Below, piece after piece: positions 55,298 to 63,410 of a DNA stretch of 64,000 bases. Within the stretch, counting starts at the first letter, position 1; each line of letters starts with the position of its first letter. Source of the DNA: Verrucomicrobiia bacterium (GTDB lineage: Bacteria > Verrucomicrobiota > Verrucomicrobiia > Limisphaerales > JADLHS01). The DNA is taken from assembly GCA_011525685.1 (NCBI GenBank), contig WYBW01000037.1, positions 1 through 64,000 on the forward strand, in the 5' to 3' direction. The notes beneath the pieces are model-generated. The model saw only the letters and a program-made list of their open reading frames with translations. It ran no database searches and had not been told where the DNA came from. The translations under genes were made by a program, and so were the position numbers.

Positions 55298-57272
55298 CAC
55301 CACGGTAGCCAATCTATTCATGCAAAAAAAAGTCCTCCTTACCAGCGTCTGCCGACCACTCGGGCCGGAATACGGCGATGCCCCTTCGGTCGGTTACGAA
55401 CTCCTGTACCGACAGGTGCTGCGCGCGCAAGGCATCTTCAGCCCGCGCACGGTCAACATTCATTTCGGCCTCGAATACATCGCGGAGAATCTCGACGTGC
55501 CGACGGTGGTGCTGCAATATCCATCGAAACGCGAACTCATCAAGGAACTCAAGAAGGGTTACGATTACGTGGGCGTTTCCTTCCTGATGGCGGTCATGCA
55601 CAAGATGAAGGAGGTCGTGGCCCTGATCCGCAAGCATTCGCCCAACAGCAAGATCGTGCTCGGCGGTTATGGGACGATCCTCAAGGACGAGGTGCTCAAG
55701 CCGTACGGCGATTACATCTGCCGCGAGGAAGGCGTGGCGTTCTTCCGGCGGCTGTTGGGCGAGCCGGAAATTCCCATGCCCTACAAGCACCCACTCATCG
55801 TGAGCTGGCTGAAGCTCTTTGGCATCAAAGTGTCCGGCACGGGCAAAATCTTTGCCGGCCTCGGCTGCCCCAACGGCTGCGACTTCTGCTGCACCTCGCA
55901 CTTCTTTTCCCGCAAGCACATCAAGCTGCTGCCCACGGGCCGGGACATTTACGCGGTCGCCGAGCGTTACCTCGATCTGGACCCCAGCCTGGTGTTCCTG
56001 ATTCTGGACGAGGATTTTCTGCTGAACAAGAAACGGGCGATGGAGTTTCGCGATTGCGTAATGAAAGGCGGCAAGAAGCTTTCCATCTTCGCCTTCTCCA
56101 GCATCAAGGCGATCAGTCAATACACAGTGGAGGAAATTCTGGAGATGGGCATTGACGGTTTCTGGATCGGCTACGAGGGCACACGGTCGAATTACGCCAA
56201 GCAACAGGGCCGGCCCATCGCGGAGATTCTCACCGAATTCCGCGAACACGGCCTCACGGTGTTGACCTCCATGATCGTGGGGTTTGATTACCAAACGCCG
56301 GAAGTCGTGGCCGAGGAACTGGCCGGGCTGATGAAGCTCAAACCGGCGCTGGCGCAATTCCTGATTTACGGTCCCGTGCCCGGCACGCCGTTTCACGAGC
56401 GGGTCATCAAGGAAAATCTGTTGCACGATATTTACACGACCGACAAGGATTTGTTCTACCGGCGCGCGGATGGCTTCCGCACGATGATGAAACACCCGAC
56501 GCTTTCGCCGGAGCAGATCGAGGACATGCAACGTTGGTGCTTCGAGCAGGATTTTCAAAGGCTCGGTCCCAGCATCTACCGGGTGCTCGAAGCGCGATTA
56601 CTTGGCTACCAGAAGTTGAAGGATTCACCGAACCCGATCCTGCGCGCCAAGGCCGAATACTACGCGACGGAGTTGCGCGTTGCTTACCCGGTGTTCCTCG
56701 TGGGCCGTTTGCTTGGACCGAACGCCGCCGTGGGACGATGGATTGGCGATTTGGAACAACGCATCCACGCAGAGTTGGGCCGTCCGGCTTTCGGCGAAAG
56801 CTTCAAATCCGTGTTGGCGGTGGGCGCGGCGTTTTGGACGGCGCTCACGCTGAAGCTGAATTGGTTTCAGCACCCCAAATTGATCCGCACTACGTACCGC
56901 CTGCCGGAAGAGCAATGGAGCGGCTTTGAAATGTGGGAGGGACTTCAGCGCAAGGTCGCCTCGCCGGATTTCTCCATCCAGGTCGAATTACAGCACGCGA
57001 AGCAACAAGTCTGGATGCGCCTGGAAGGCGCGATCTCCGCCCGCCACGCCGAAGGGTTGGCGCATCGCCTCAGCGAATCCCTGGCCCGGAGCAGAAACCA
57101 GCTCGTGCTCGACCTTAAAAAGCTGCATTGGGACAAGGCTACAGATTTGAAGCCGTTGCGGGAGAAACTGGCGGAGTATCGTTCGCGCATCCGCGTGGTG
57201 CTGCCCAAGTTGGCCGCCGCGCATCCCGAAGTGATCCTGGTGGCCGGCATGTTTCACCATTATCACGGATGA
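55290..57272 (+). CDS. B12-binding-type radical SAM protein with STAS-like C-terminal domain
   Basis: The 660-residue frame starts at the ATG at 55290, overlapping the upstream stop; 55320 (MQKKVLLTSV) is an equally good ATG. Residues 10-160 resemble a cobalamin-binding Rossmann domain (YDYVGVSFLMAV, KIVLGGYGTI) but no DxHxxG motif is seen. The radical SAM cysteines are C193, C197 and C200 (GCPNGCDFCC). Residues about 565-660 (QVWMRLEGAISARHAEGLA, LVLDLKKLHWDKATDLKPL) look like a STAS domain, an unusual fusion. Function unknown; it should act with the preceding flavoprotein. Confidence 0.75.
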   Translation: MRSTTVANLFMQKKVLLTSVCRPLGPEYGDAPSVGYELLYRQVLRAQGIFSPRTVNIHFGLEYIAENLDVPTVVLQYPSKRELIKELKKGYDYVGVSFLMAVMHKMKEVVALIRKHSPNSKIVLGGYGTILKDEVLKPYGDYICREEGVAFFRRLLGEPEIPMPYKHPLIVSWLKLFGIKVSGTGKIFAGLGCPNGCDFCCTSHFFSRKHIKLLPTGRDIYAVAERYLDLDPSLVFLILDEDFLLNKKRAMEFRDCVMKGGKKLSIFAFSSIKAISQYTVEEILEMGIDGFWIGYEGTRSNYAKQQGRPIAEILTEFREHGLTVLTSMIVGFDYQTPEVVAEELAGLMKLKPALAQFLIYGPVPGTPFHERVIKENLLHDIYTTDKDLFYRRADGFRTMMKHPTLSPEQIEDMQRWCFEQDFQRLGPSIYRVLEARLLGYQKLKDSPNPILRAKAEYYATELRVAYPVFLVGRLLGPNAAVGRWIGDLEQRIHAELGRPAFGESFKSVLAVGAAFWTALTLKLNWFQHPKLIRTTYRLPEEQWSGFEMWEGLQRKVASPDFSIQVELQHAKQQVWMRLEGAISARHAEGLAHRLSESLARSRNQLVLDLKKLHWDKATDLKPLREKLAEYRSRIRVVLPKLAAAHPEVILVAGMFHHYHG

Positions 57273-57345
57273 ACCGGACGCGGCTCTGTTCGCGCTGACA
57301 AGAACGAGTTGAAACCCAACCTCTATTCGAGAAAGGAACAAAACC

Positions 57346-57732
57346 ATGAGTCAATTCGAAGGTGTTTATCGTGAAGTGATCGAGAAATCCGAGTGGGTGG
57401 CGATTGCAACCACCGGGCCGGATGGGCCGCACCTGGCTGGATGCTGGACGCGTTACGCGCTCGCGCTGGGAATCCAGGACGATGAAATCGTCTTTCCCGC
57501 CGGCGGATACCAAAAGACGAGCGAAAACCTTCGGCGTGACCCACGCATCGAACTGCTTTTCGCCACCGGTGCTGTGGCGCGCGCGAAAGGTCAAGGACAG
57601 GGCTGCACCGTGAGGGGCACGGGCGAGTTGCTAACGTCCGGCCCGAAAGTGGACAAAGCCAAAGCGCAGTTTCCCTGGGCGCGCGGCGCGCTCGTCGTCA
57701 AAGTCACCGGCTTGAGAACTCATCTGTCGTGA
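57346..57732 (+). CDS. Pyridoxamine-phosphate-oxidase-like FMN-binding protein
   Basis: The 128-residue protein has the split-barrel pattern of the PNPOx-like family: EWVAIATTGPDGPHLAGCW, DDEIVFPAGGYQKTSENLRRDPRIELLFA and GCTVRGTGELL. These small proteins bind FMN or F420 and reduce varied substrates. It follows the radical SAM operon by 73 bp and has its own ribosome site (GAAAGGAAC). Specific role unknown. Confidence 0.75.
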   Translation: MSQFEGVYREVIEKSEWVAIATTGPDGPHLAGCWTRYALALGIQDDEIVFPAGGYQKTSENLRRDPRIELLFATGAVARAKGQGQGCTVRGTGELLTSGPKVDKAKAQFPWARGALVVKVTGLRTHLS

Positions 57733-57860
57733 ATCGTATTACCCAAAACGACATTGGAGCAGGCGCGCCGACCGATTGAGCGAATGCTGGAGATTTCCAC
57801 ACGTTGAATGCACGCGCAGGAGGCTTTGCTGCGGTTAATTCATGGTATAGGATTGGCATC

Positions 57861-58832
57861 ATGCGCCAACTGCCGATACTCATGATCTGGATGACCGCGT
57901 TTCCTCTGACGAGCACCGCGACAGATAGTCGTGTGGTTTTTACCGGCATCTGCGACGCCTCGGCCGCAGCGGCGGTGAACTCGGACCTGTTTGTGGTGGC
58001 GAACGATGAGGACAATCTTCTGCGGTTTTATCGGTTGAGCCGACCTGGACCGCCAGTCCACGTATATGCCGTCGAGCCGCCCGCCCGCAAAAAGAAGCAA
58101 CCGCCGGAGATGGATGTTGAGGGCGCCGCGCGGATAGGTAATCGAGTGTTCTGGATCGGCTCGCACGGACGGAATGCCGACGGTGAGTTCGCGCCGAATC
58201 GTCACCGATTGTTTGCGCTGGATATCTCGGATAACCGTGATGGCGTGCGCGTGCGTCCGGTCGGCTCGCCCTACACCAATCTGGTGGCCGACATGAGCCG
58301 AGACCCCAGGCTCGCCCGGTTTCGGCTGCAACACGCGGCACAAGTGAAACCAAAAGCGCCCGACGGACTGAACATCGAAGCCTTGACGGATACACCCGAG
58401 GGAACGTTGCTCATCGGCTTTCGCAATCCGGTTCCCCAAAATCGCGCCTTGTTGGTGCCTTTGCTGAATCCTAACAAAGTCTTAACTGGCGAATCCGCGC
58501 AATTTGGCAATCCCATACTGCTGGACCTCGGCGGCTTGGGACTGCGCGGTATCGGCTCCACCCAACGCGGCTATTATCTGATCGCCGGTCCGGCGCTGGG
58601 CGACGCTGAAAGCCGACTCTTCTTTTGGCCGGGTGGCGACGCCGTTCCGGAGCTGGTTTCCAATGTTACGCTCGCCGGCCTCAACCCGGAGGGAATTTGT
58701 TTTCATGATTCCGATGATCGCACGGATTTTCTTCTGTTGAGCGATGACGGAACGCGCAATTTGCATGGTAAGGATTGCAAGGACTTGCCAACATCGGAGC
58801 GACAGTTCCGGGCCGTCAGGATTCCGAGGTAG
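57861..58832 (+). CDS. DUF3616-like secreted protein
   Basis: From the ATG at 57861 the protein has 323 residues with a signal peptide (LPILMIWMTAFPLTSTATDS). The mature part reads as a beta-propeller-like series: VANDEDNLLRFYRL, MDVEGAARIGNRVFWIGSHGR, GLNIEALTDTPEGTLLIGFRNP, GLRGIGSTQRGYYLIAGP, GLNPEGICF. It matches DUF3616, with no established activity. Upstream 128 bp hold no other gene. Confidence 0.75.
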   Translation: MRQLPILMIWMTAFPLTSTATDSRVVFTGICDASAAAAVNSDLFVVANDEDNLLRFYRLSRPGPPVHVYAVEPPARKKKQPPEMDVEGAARIGNRVFWIGSHGRNADGEFAPNRHRLFALDISDNRDGVRVRPVGSPYTNLVADMSRDPRLARFRLQHAAQVKPKAPDGLNIEALTDTPEGTLLIGFRNPVPQNRALLVPLLNPNKVLTGESAQFGNPILLDLGGLGLRGIGSTQRGYYLIAGPALGDAESRLFFWPGGDAVPELVSNVTLAGLNPEGICFHDSDDRTDFLLLSDDGTRNLHGKDCKDLPTSERQFRAVRIPR

Positions 58833-58903
58833 AAGTCTCGTGTCCAGCTACCGTCGAGATTTGGCAATTTGCTGGATGATTCTGATCAAGCCCTGACGTC
58901 ACG

Positions 58904-60109
58904 ATGAACGATATGAAAGTTAACCGACCCGAACCCGACTGGAATCCGACTTCGCGGGAAGTGCTGCGCGACCAGCGCGCTGCTTACGACGAGATGCGAC
59001 GCCGTTGTCCCGTCGCTTATAGCGAGTTCCTGGGGTGGTCGCTGTTCCGGCACGAGGACGTGATGCGTGTGCTGCTCGATCACGAGACTTTCAGCAGCGC
59101 TGTGTCGCAGCACCTCTCCGTGCCCAGCGGAATGGATCAGCCAGAACACACGGCATACCGGCGCATCCTTGAACCCTACTTTTCCACAAAGCGGATGGAG
59201 GCTTTCGAACCGAACTGTCGCGAGATCGCGACGAGACTGGTGCAGGGCATGAGTGCGAATCAGGAAGTGGAATTCATGGCGGACGTAGCCTTGCCCTTTG
59301 CGGTTCAGGTCCAATGCGCTTTTCTCGGTTGGCCAGCGGCGCTTCAAGAACCGCTCGTGCGATGGACTCGCAAGAACCATGAGGCCACGCTCGCGCAGGA
59401 CCGCAAAGCGATGTCCGAAATCGCGCTGGAATTCGAGGGCATCATTGACGACCTGCTGGAAACCCGGCTTCAAGCGGGCGCCGGCCCGGAATCCGATCTC
59501 ACCGCCGCGTTGATGCACGAAAAGGTCTGGGGACGTCCGTTGAGCAACGAGGAAGTCGCCAGCATCCTGCGCAATTGGACCGTCGGCGAAATCGGCACGA
59601 TCTCGGCCGGCGTAGGTATTCTGGCGCATTATCTGGCTGAACACGCCGTGTTGCAAAAACAACTGCGCGTCGAGCCGGAGTTGTTACCGTCAGCAATCGA
59701 GGAAATCCTCCGTATTCACGGCCCGCTCGTGGCCAACCGGCGGGTCACAACGCAGCCGGTGGAAATCGGCGGTCGAAAGATCAACGCTGGCGAACGCATC
59801 ACACTTATGTGGATCGCGGCCAACCGCGACGAGCGCGTCTTTGAAGACCCGGATTCATTCCGCTTGGATCGCGATCAGAGTAAGAATCTCCTGTGGGGCG
59901 CGGGCATTCACGCGTGTCCCGGCGCACCGCTGGCGCGGCTGGAAATGCGCGTGTTCATGGAAGAACTTCTATCCCGTACCAGCGAAATCGCCCTGACGCC
60001 GGAGAAAGCGCCAACGCCTGAAGTTTACCCCGCCAGCGGATTTGCCAGACTGCCACTGCGAGCCAGGCCCGCAGCCGTCAGCAATGCGCCGAACGCAACG
60101 CGGCAGTAA
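58904..60109 (+). CDS. Cytochrome P450
   Basis: The 401-residue soluble bacterial P450 has the ExxR pair in EEILRIHG near 268, the PERF-like region DPDSFRLDRDQ and the haem-binding loop LLWGAGIHACPGAPLARLEM, with the axial cysteine at about 338. The I-helix segment VGEIGTISAGVGI lacks the usual acid-threonine pair of (A/G)GxD/ET, so oxygen activation may be non-classical (peroxide-driven or NO-related chemistry is possible, but inference). Its 3' end overlaps the convergent MarR-like gene by 32 bases. Confidence 0.85.
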   Translation: MNDMKVNRPEPDWNPTSREVLRDQRAAYDEMRRRCPVAYSEFLGWSLFRHEDVMRVLLDHETFSSAVSQHLSVPSGMDQPEHTAYRRILEPYFSTKRMEAFEPNCREIATRLVQGMSANQEVEFMADVALPFAVQVQCAFLGWPAALQEPLVRWTRKNHEATLAQDRKAMSEIALEFEGIIDDLLETRLQAGAGPESDLTAALMHEKVWGRPLSNEEVASILRNWTVGEIGTISAGVGILAHYLAEHAVLQKQLRVEPELLPSAIEEILRIHGPLVANRRVTTQPVEIGGRKINAGERITLMWIAANRDERVFEDPDSFRLDRDQSKNLLWGAGIHACPGAPLARLEMRVFMEELLSRTSEIALTPEKAPTPEVYPASGFARLPLRARPAAVSNAPNATRQ

Positions 60110-60482
60110 TCCTCGTTCCGCACGTGGTTCGCGCCAAGCCGCAGACCAGGTATTCTGCGATGGAAGTCAAGCGATCCAACAGCATGCTCAGCTTTGGCCC
60201 GATGCGCCGCAGTTGCTCTTCGTGAGCCGAGGAGAGCTTGTCGAGAACTTGTTCTCCACGCGACGTTAGATGCACGTTCACGTGCCGGCGATCGGCGACC
60301 GACTGCTCGCGGGTGACCAGCTTCAAGTCTCCCAGTCGGTCCAGAAGTTCATCGGTGCTATGATGACGAAGCTGCAATCGTTCGGCCAACTCGCTCACCG
60401 TCACCGTATCACGCCCGGAAAACCCTTTGATGGCCAGCAACGCTTGATGTTGCTGTGGCGTCAGAACCGCGCGCTTGGCCAT
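60078..60482 (-). CDS. MarR-family regulator, N-terminus frameshifted
   Basis: The open frame from the ATG at 60482 encodes a 134-residue MarR winged-helix domain (LTPQQHQALLAIKGFSGRDT, VSELAERLQLRHHSTDELLDRL) very like the gene at 11.0-11.5 kb. Upstream, the expected helix 1 (DALRQLLRFSQ) is found in another frame: between the paralogue's RFS codons and the LTPQQ codons this copy has 22 bases rather than 24. Either a two-base deletion broke the gene, or translation starts at 60482 and helix 1 is lost, which would disturb dimerisation. The C-terminus runs about 20 residues beyond the paralogue, into the P450 gene. Confidence 0.65.
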   Translation of the reverse strand: MAKRAVLTPQQHQALLAIKGFSGRDTVTVSELAERLQLRHHSTDELLDRLGDLKLVTREQSVADRRHVNVHLTSRGEQVLDKLSSAHEEQLRRIGPKLSMLLDRLTSIAEYLVCGLARTTCGTRITAALRSAHC

Positions 60483-60595
60483 CCTGGCTGAAGCGAAGCA
60501 ATTGTCGCAGCGCGTCCCGTGAACGACCCCGGAAGCGGCAACCGTTCTCCTGAGGTGGCCTTGAGTTTGCAGACTCTGGGCGCAAAATCTGCACA

Positions 60596-60618
60596 AATCT
60601 GTATTGGCAATACAGCTT
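60596..60618. promoter_or_regulatory. Third NsrR-like palindrome, upstream of the amidotransferase operon
   Basis: On the minus strand the arms are AAGCTGTATTG and AATACAGATT with preceding C, around one C; ten of eleven positions pair and the core TGTATTG-G-CAATACA is perfect. On the plus strand TTGGCA (60604-60609) with TATCCT (60628-60633), spacing 18, is a candidate promoter for the gene at 60647. It shares AGCTTT after the core with the two NsrR-type sites. The neighbouring MarR-like protein is a competing candidate for binding. Confidence 0.6.
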
Positions 60619-60646
60619 TGTTCCGGCTATCCTCCTGCCTGAACTG

Positions 60647-61480
60647 ATGAGCGCCGTGTGCATCATTCAACACGTGGCTGTGGAAACGCCCGGTCTGATT
60701 GCCGGGGCGCTCAAGGCTCACCATATCTCCCTCGACTTCATTCGTCCTTTCGCGGGCGAGCGGATTCCGCGTCGCATCGGCGATCATGCCGGCCTGGTCG
60801 TGATGGGCGGGCCGATGGGCGTTGATGAACAAGGCAAGTATCCGTTCCTGCGGCGGGAAATCCATTTGATCCAAGATGCCTTGAGCGAGCGTCGCCCCGT
60901 TTTGGGCATCTGCCTCGGCAGTCAGCTTCTCGCCGCTGCGCTCGGTGCATCGGTAATGCGTGGACGGCAGAAGGAGATCGGCTGGCATTCCGTGACCTTG
61001 AACCAAGCCACTGCATCCGATGCGCTGTGGCGCGGCTTGCCCAAGTCCTTTACCGCGTTCCACTGGCATGGCGATGTTTTCCAACTGCCCCACGCCGCCA
61101 CATCGCTGGCGTCGTCAAGGCTGACCGAACACCAAGCCTTCTGCCATGGAGAATCCGCCTACGGACTTCTTTTTCATCTGGAAATGACGGAGCAAGTCAT
61201 CCGGCGAATGACGCGGATGTTTCGGGGCGAGTTGCACGAGGCTGGCTTGAGCGAACGCCCCGTGCTCGACCGCGTGGCGGCGCAGCTGCCGGCATTGCAC
61301 ACGATTGGTCGTGCGGTCTTCGGGCGTTGGGCGGCGCTGGTCAACGGCCAAACCGACACGCCGTCGAACCGGCTGGGAAGCCGAATCAAGGGCGTTAACG
61401 AACCGCCGGCCGCCGCTGACGATGAACCGTGCGAACCTTCCAGCCCGCCGTGCTATTTGAGCGAGTTCAAAGATCAGTGA
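60647..61480 (+). CDS. Class I glutamine amidotransferase (GuaA-like)
   Basis: The 277-residue protein has the nucleophile elbow GICLGSQLLAAALGA (catalytic cysteine near 88), the oxyanion region VVMGGPMGVDE, and the histidine/glutamate end (FHWHGDVF; LLFHLEMTEQV). It matches the stand-alone GMP-synthase-like GATase group. Residues after about 240 are polar and probably disordered. It is first in a four-gene run controlled by a palindrome-containing promoter. Ammonia acceptor unknown. Confidence 0.85.
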   Translation: MSAVCIIQHVAVETPGLIAGALKAHHISLDFIRPFAGERIPRRIGDHAGLVVMGGPMGVDEQGKYPFLRREIHLIQDALSERRPVLGICLGSQLLAAALGASVMRGRQKEIGWHSVTLNQATASDALWRGLPKSFTAFHWHGDVFQLPHAATSLASSRLTEHQAFCHGESAYGLLFHLEMTEQVIRRMTRMFRGELHEAGLSERPVLDRVAAQLPALHTIGRAVFGRWAALVNGQTDTPSNRLGSRIKGVNEPPAAADDEPCEPSSPPCYLSEFKDQ

Positions 61481-61490
61481 ACCTACCGCC

Positions 61491-61889
61491 ATGAAACTCC
61501 ACATCAAACGCGCCTACGAACCGGCCGCGCCCGAGGATGGCGAGCGCTTTCTGGTGGACCGGCTCTGGCCGCGCGGCGTGCGCAAAGAAGCGCTGCGCCC
61601 CACCGGCTGGCTCAAGGAAGTCGCGCCGAGCGATGCGTTGCGGCGCTGGTTTGGGCATGACCCGGAGCGGTGGGTGGAGTTTCGCCGCCGCTACCGCGAG
61701 GAATTGAAATCGCAGCGGACGGCGCTGCTACCGCTGCGCGATGCCCTGAAGCGCGGACCGGTGACTTTGGTGTATTCCGCGCATGACGAAGCACATAACC
61801 AGGCGGTGGTGTTGCGCGAGTTTCTTCTGAAGGCATCCTCTGCTGCGCGCAAGCATCGCCAACCTGCATCAAAACGACATGAACGCTGA
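61491..61889 (+). CDS. DUF488-family protein
   Basis: The 132-residue protein has the DUF488 pattern: IKRAYEPAAPEDGERFLVDR, LWPRGVRKEALRPTGWLKEVAPSDALRRWFGHDPERW and VYSAHDEAHNQAVVLREFL. The family has no settled function. It starts 10 bp after the amidotransferase and overlaps the next gene by 11 bases, so it belongs to this operon. Confidence 0.85.
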   Translation: MKLHIKRAYEPAAPEDGERFLVDRLWPRGVRKEALRPTGWLKEVAPSDALRRWFGHDPERWVEFRRRYREELKSQRTALLPLRDALKRGPVTLVYSAHDEAHNQAVVLREFLLKASSAARKHRQPASKRHER

Positions 61890-63045
61890 TTCACTCCATT
61901 TCGGCGCATCCACTCTCAGTGTCCATGCCGGCACTCATCGTGATGAAAGCACCGGTGGTGCGAACAGTCCCATTTACACCTCCACGGCCTACGCGTTTCC
62001 GAATCCAACCAACGAAAACATTTATCCGCGCTACTTCAACACCCCCAACCAGCGCGTGATCGCCCGCAAGCTCGCGGCGCTGGAACAGGGCGAGGACGCG
62101 CTCGTGTTCGGCTCGGGTATGGCGGCGATCTCGACGCTGCTTTTCGCTTATTTGAAGCCCGGCGGCCACGCCGCGTTTCAAGCCGACCTTTACGGCGGCA
62201 CACAGCAGTTGGTGACGAAGGAACTGGCGAGTTTTGGCGTTGAGATCTCCTTCTGCCGAACGGCGGAGGAATTCGCCGCAGCCCTCCGGCCCAACACGCG
62301 ACTCATCTACGTCGAGTCGCCATCCAATCCGCTGCTGCGATGCGTGGACCTCTCCGCGGTCGCCAAACTCGGGCGCGAGCGCGGTGTGTTGACCGTGATT
62401 GACAACACCTTTGCCACTCCGATCAATCAGAACCCGATTCCGTTGGGCTTCGACGCCGTCATTCACAGTGCCACGAAATATCTCAATGGCCACAGCGATG
62501 TGAACGCAGGCGTGGTGGTTTCCTCCACGGGCGTGATTCGCCGCCTCACCGAATGTGCCACGAATTACGGCGGTATGTTGGACGCGCACGCGTGTTACCA
62601 ACTCGAACGCGGTCTGAAGACGCTCGCGTTGCGGATGCGCCAGCACAATGAGAACGCTGACCACCTCGCGCGCTTTCTGCAAAAACACCCCGCCGTGGCG
62701 CGCGTGAACTACCCCGGGCTGCCCGACCACCCCGACCACGCTATCGCTGCGCGGCAGATGCGCGGCTTCGGTGGGATGCTGTCCTTCGAGTTGCGCGATC
62801 CAGCCCAGGTGGACCAATTCTTAAGCCGCTTGCGTGTGGTCATGCCCGCCTTGAGTCTGGGCGGAGTTGAAAGTCTCGTATGCGTTCCCAGCCGCACTTC
62901 GCATCGCTTGCTGACGCCTGTCGAACGCCAGCGCGCCGGCATCAGCGACGGGCTGGTGCGTATCTCGGTGGGTATCGAGGATACCAAGGACTTGATCAAA
63001 GACTTTCAACAGGCTCTGGCTGCCGAATCGGGAACGGCGTTATGA
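61879..63045 (+). CDS. PLP-dependent trans-sulfuration enzyme (Cys/Met metabolism family)
   Basis: The 388-residue protein is a full-length Cys/Met-metabolism PLP enzyme: GANSPIYTSTAYAFPN, LVFGSGMAAISTLLFA, YVESPSNPLLRCVDL, VIDNTFATPINQNP, and the Schiff-base lysine in VIHSATKYLNGHSDVNAG. It could be a cystathionine beta/gamma-lyase, cystathionine gamma-synthase or methionine gamma-lyase; sequence alone does not decide. Its 3' end overlaps the GNAT gene (ATGA). Confidence 0.9.
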   Translation: MNADSLHFGASTLSVHAGTHRDESTGGANSPIYTSTAYAFPNPTNENIYPRYFNTPNQRVIARKLAALEQGEDALVFGSGMAAISTLLFAYLKPGGHAAFQADLYGGTQQLVTKELASFGVEISFCRTAEEFAAALRPNTRLIYVESPSNPLLRCVDLSAVAKLGRERGVLTVIDNTFATPINQNPIPLGFDAVIHSATKYLNGHSDVNAGVVVSSTGVIRRLTECATNYGGMLDAHACYQLERGLKTLALRMRQHNENADHLARFLQKHPAVARVNYPGLPDHPDHAIAARQMRGFGGMLSFELRDPAQVDQFLSRLRVVMPALSLGGVESLVCVPSRTSHRLLTPVERQRAGISDGLVRISVGIEDTKDLIKDFQQALAAESGTAL

Positions 63046-63338
63046 GTTCTCCGCTTCCTGTTGTCCATAACGCCAGCCTTCGGCGCTTTGAAGACCAGAC
63101 CGGTGATGGGCCTTCGTTCCTCAGCTACACGTTTGAGGGCGATTGCGTCGTGTTCGATCACACGTTTGTTCCAGACGCACTTCGCGGTCGTGGCATTGCA
63201 GCAAAACTGGCCCGCGCCGCGCTGGAGGAGGCAAGGCAACGACGATGGAAGGTCGTTCCCCGCTGTTCGTATGTCGCCGCATTCATCAACCGGCATCCCG
63301 AATTTGCCGATTTGGTGGTCCGGGAATCACGGCCGTGA
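63042..63338 (+). CDS. Small GNAT-type N-acetyltransferase (YjdJ-like)
   Basis: From the ATG at 63042 the protein has 98 residues. The acetyl-CoA loop is VPDALRGRGIAAKLARAALEEAR (the RGxGIA pattern), preceded by FDHTFVPD and followed by VVPRCSYVAAFINRHPEF, the pattern of the small YjdJ-like acetyltransferase group. Its start overlaps the PLP-enzyme stop. Role unknown. Confidence 0.85.
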   Translation: MSSPLPVVHNASLRRFEDQTGDGPSFLSYTFEGDCVVFDHTFVPDALRGRGIAAKLARAALEEARQRRWKVVPRCSYVAAFINRHPEFADLVVRESRP

Positions 63339-63410
63339 GCTTTGATGCCCTGCACAAGGCCATTGCGGGTACGCAAGAGTTGATTACGCTTTGTTTTGGA
63401 TGAATCTGCC

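Noticed and set aside
58876-58889. FNR-like box (ATGAT-TCTG-ATCAA) upstream of the P450 gene
   Set aside because: One arm has a mismatch and it lies only about 15 bp from the ATG, a poor place for activation.
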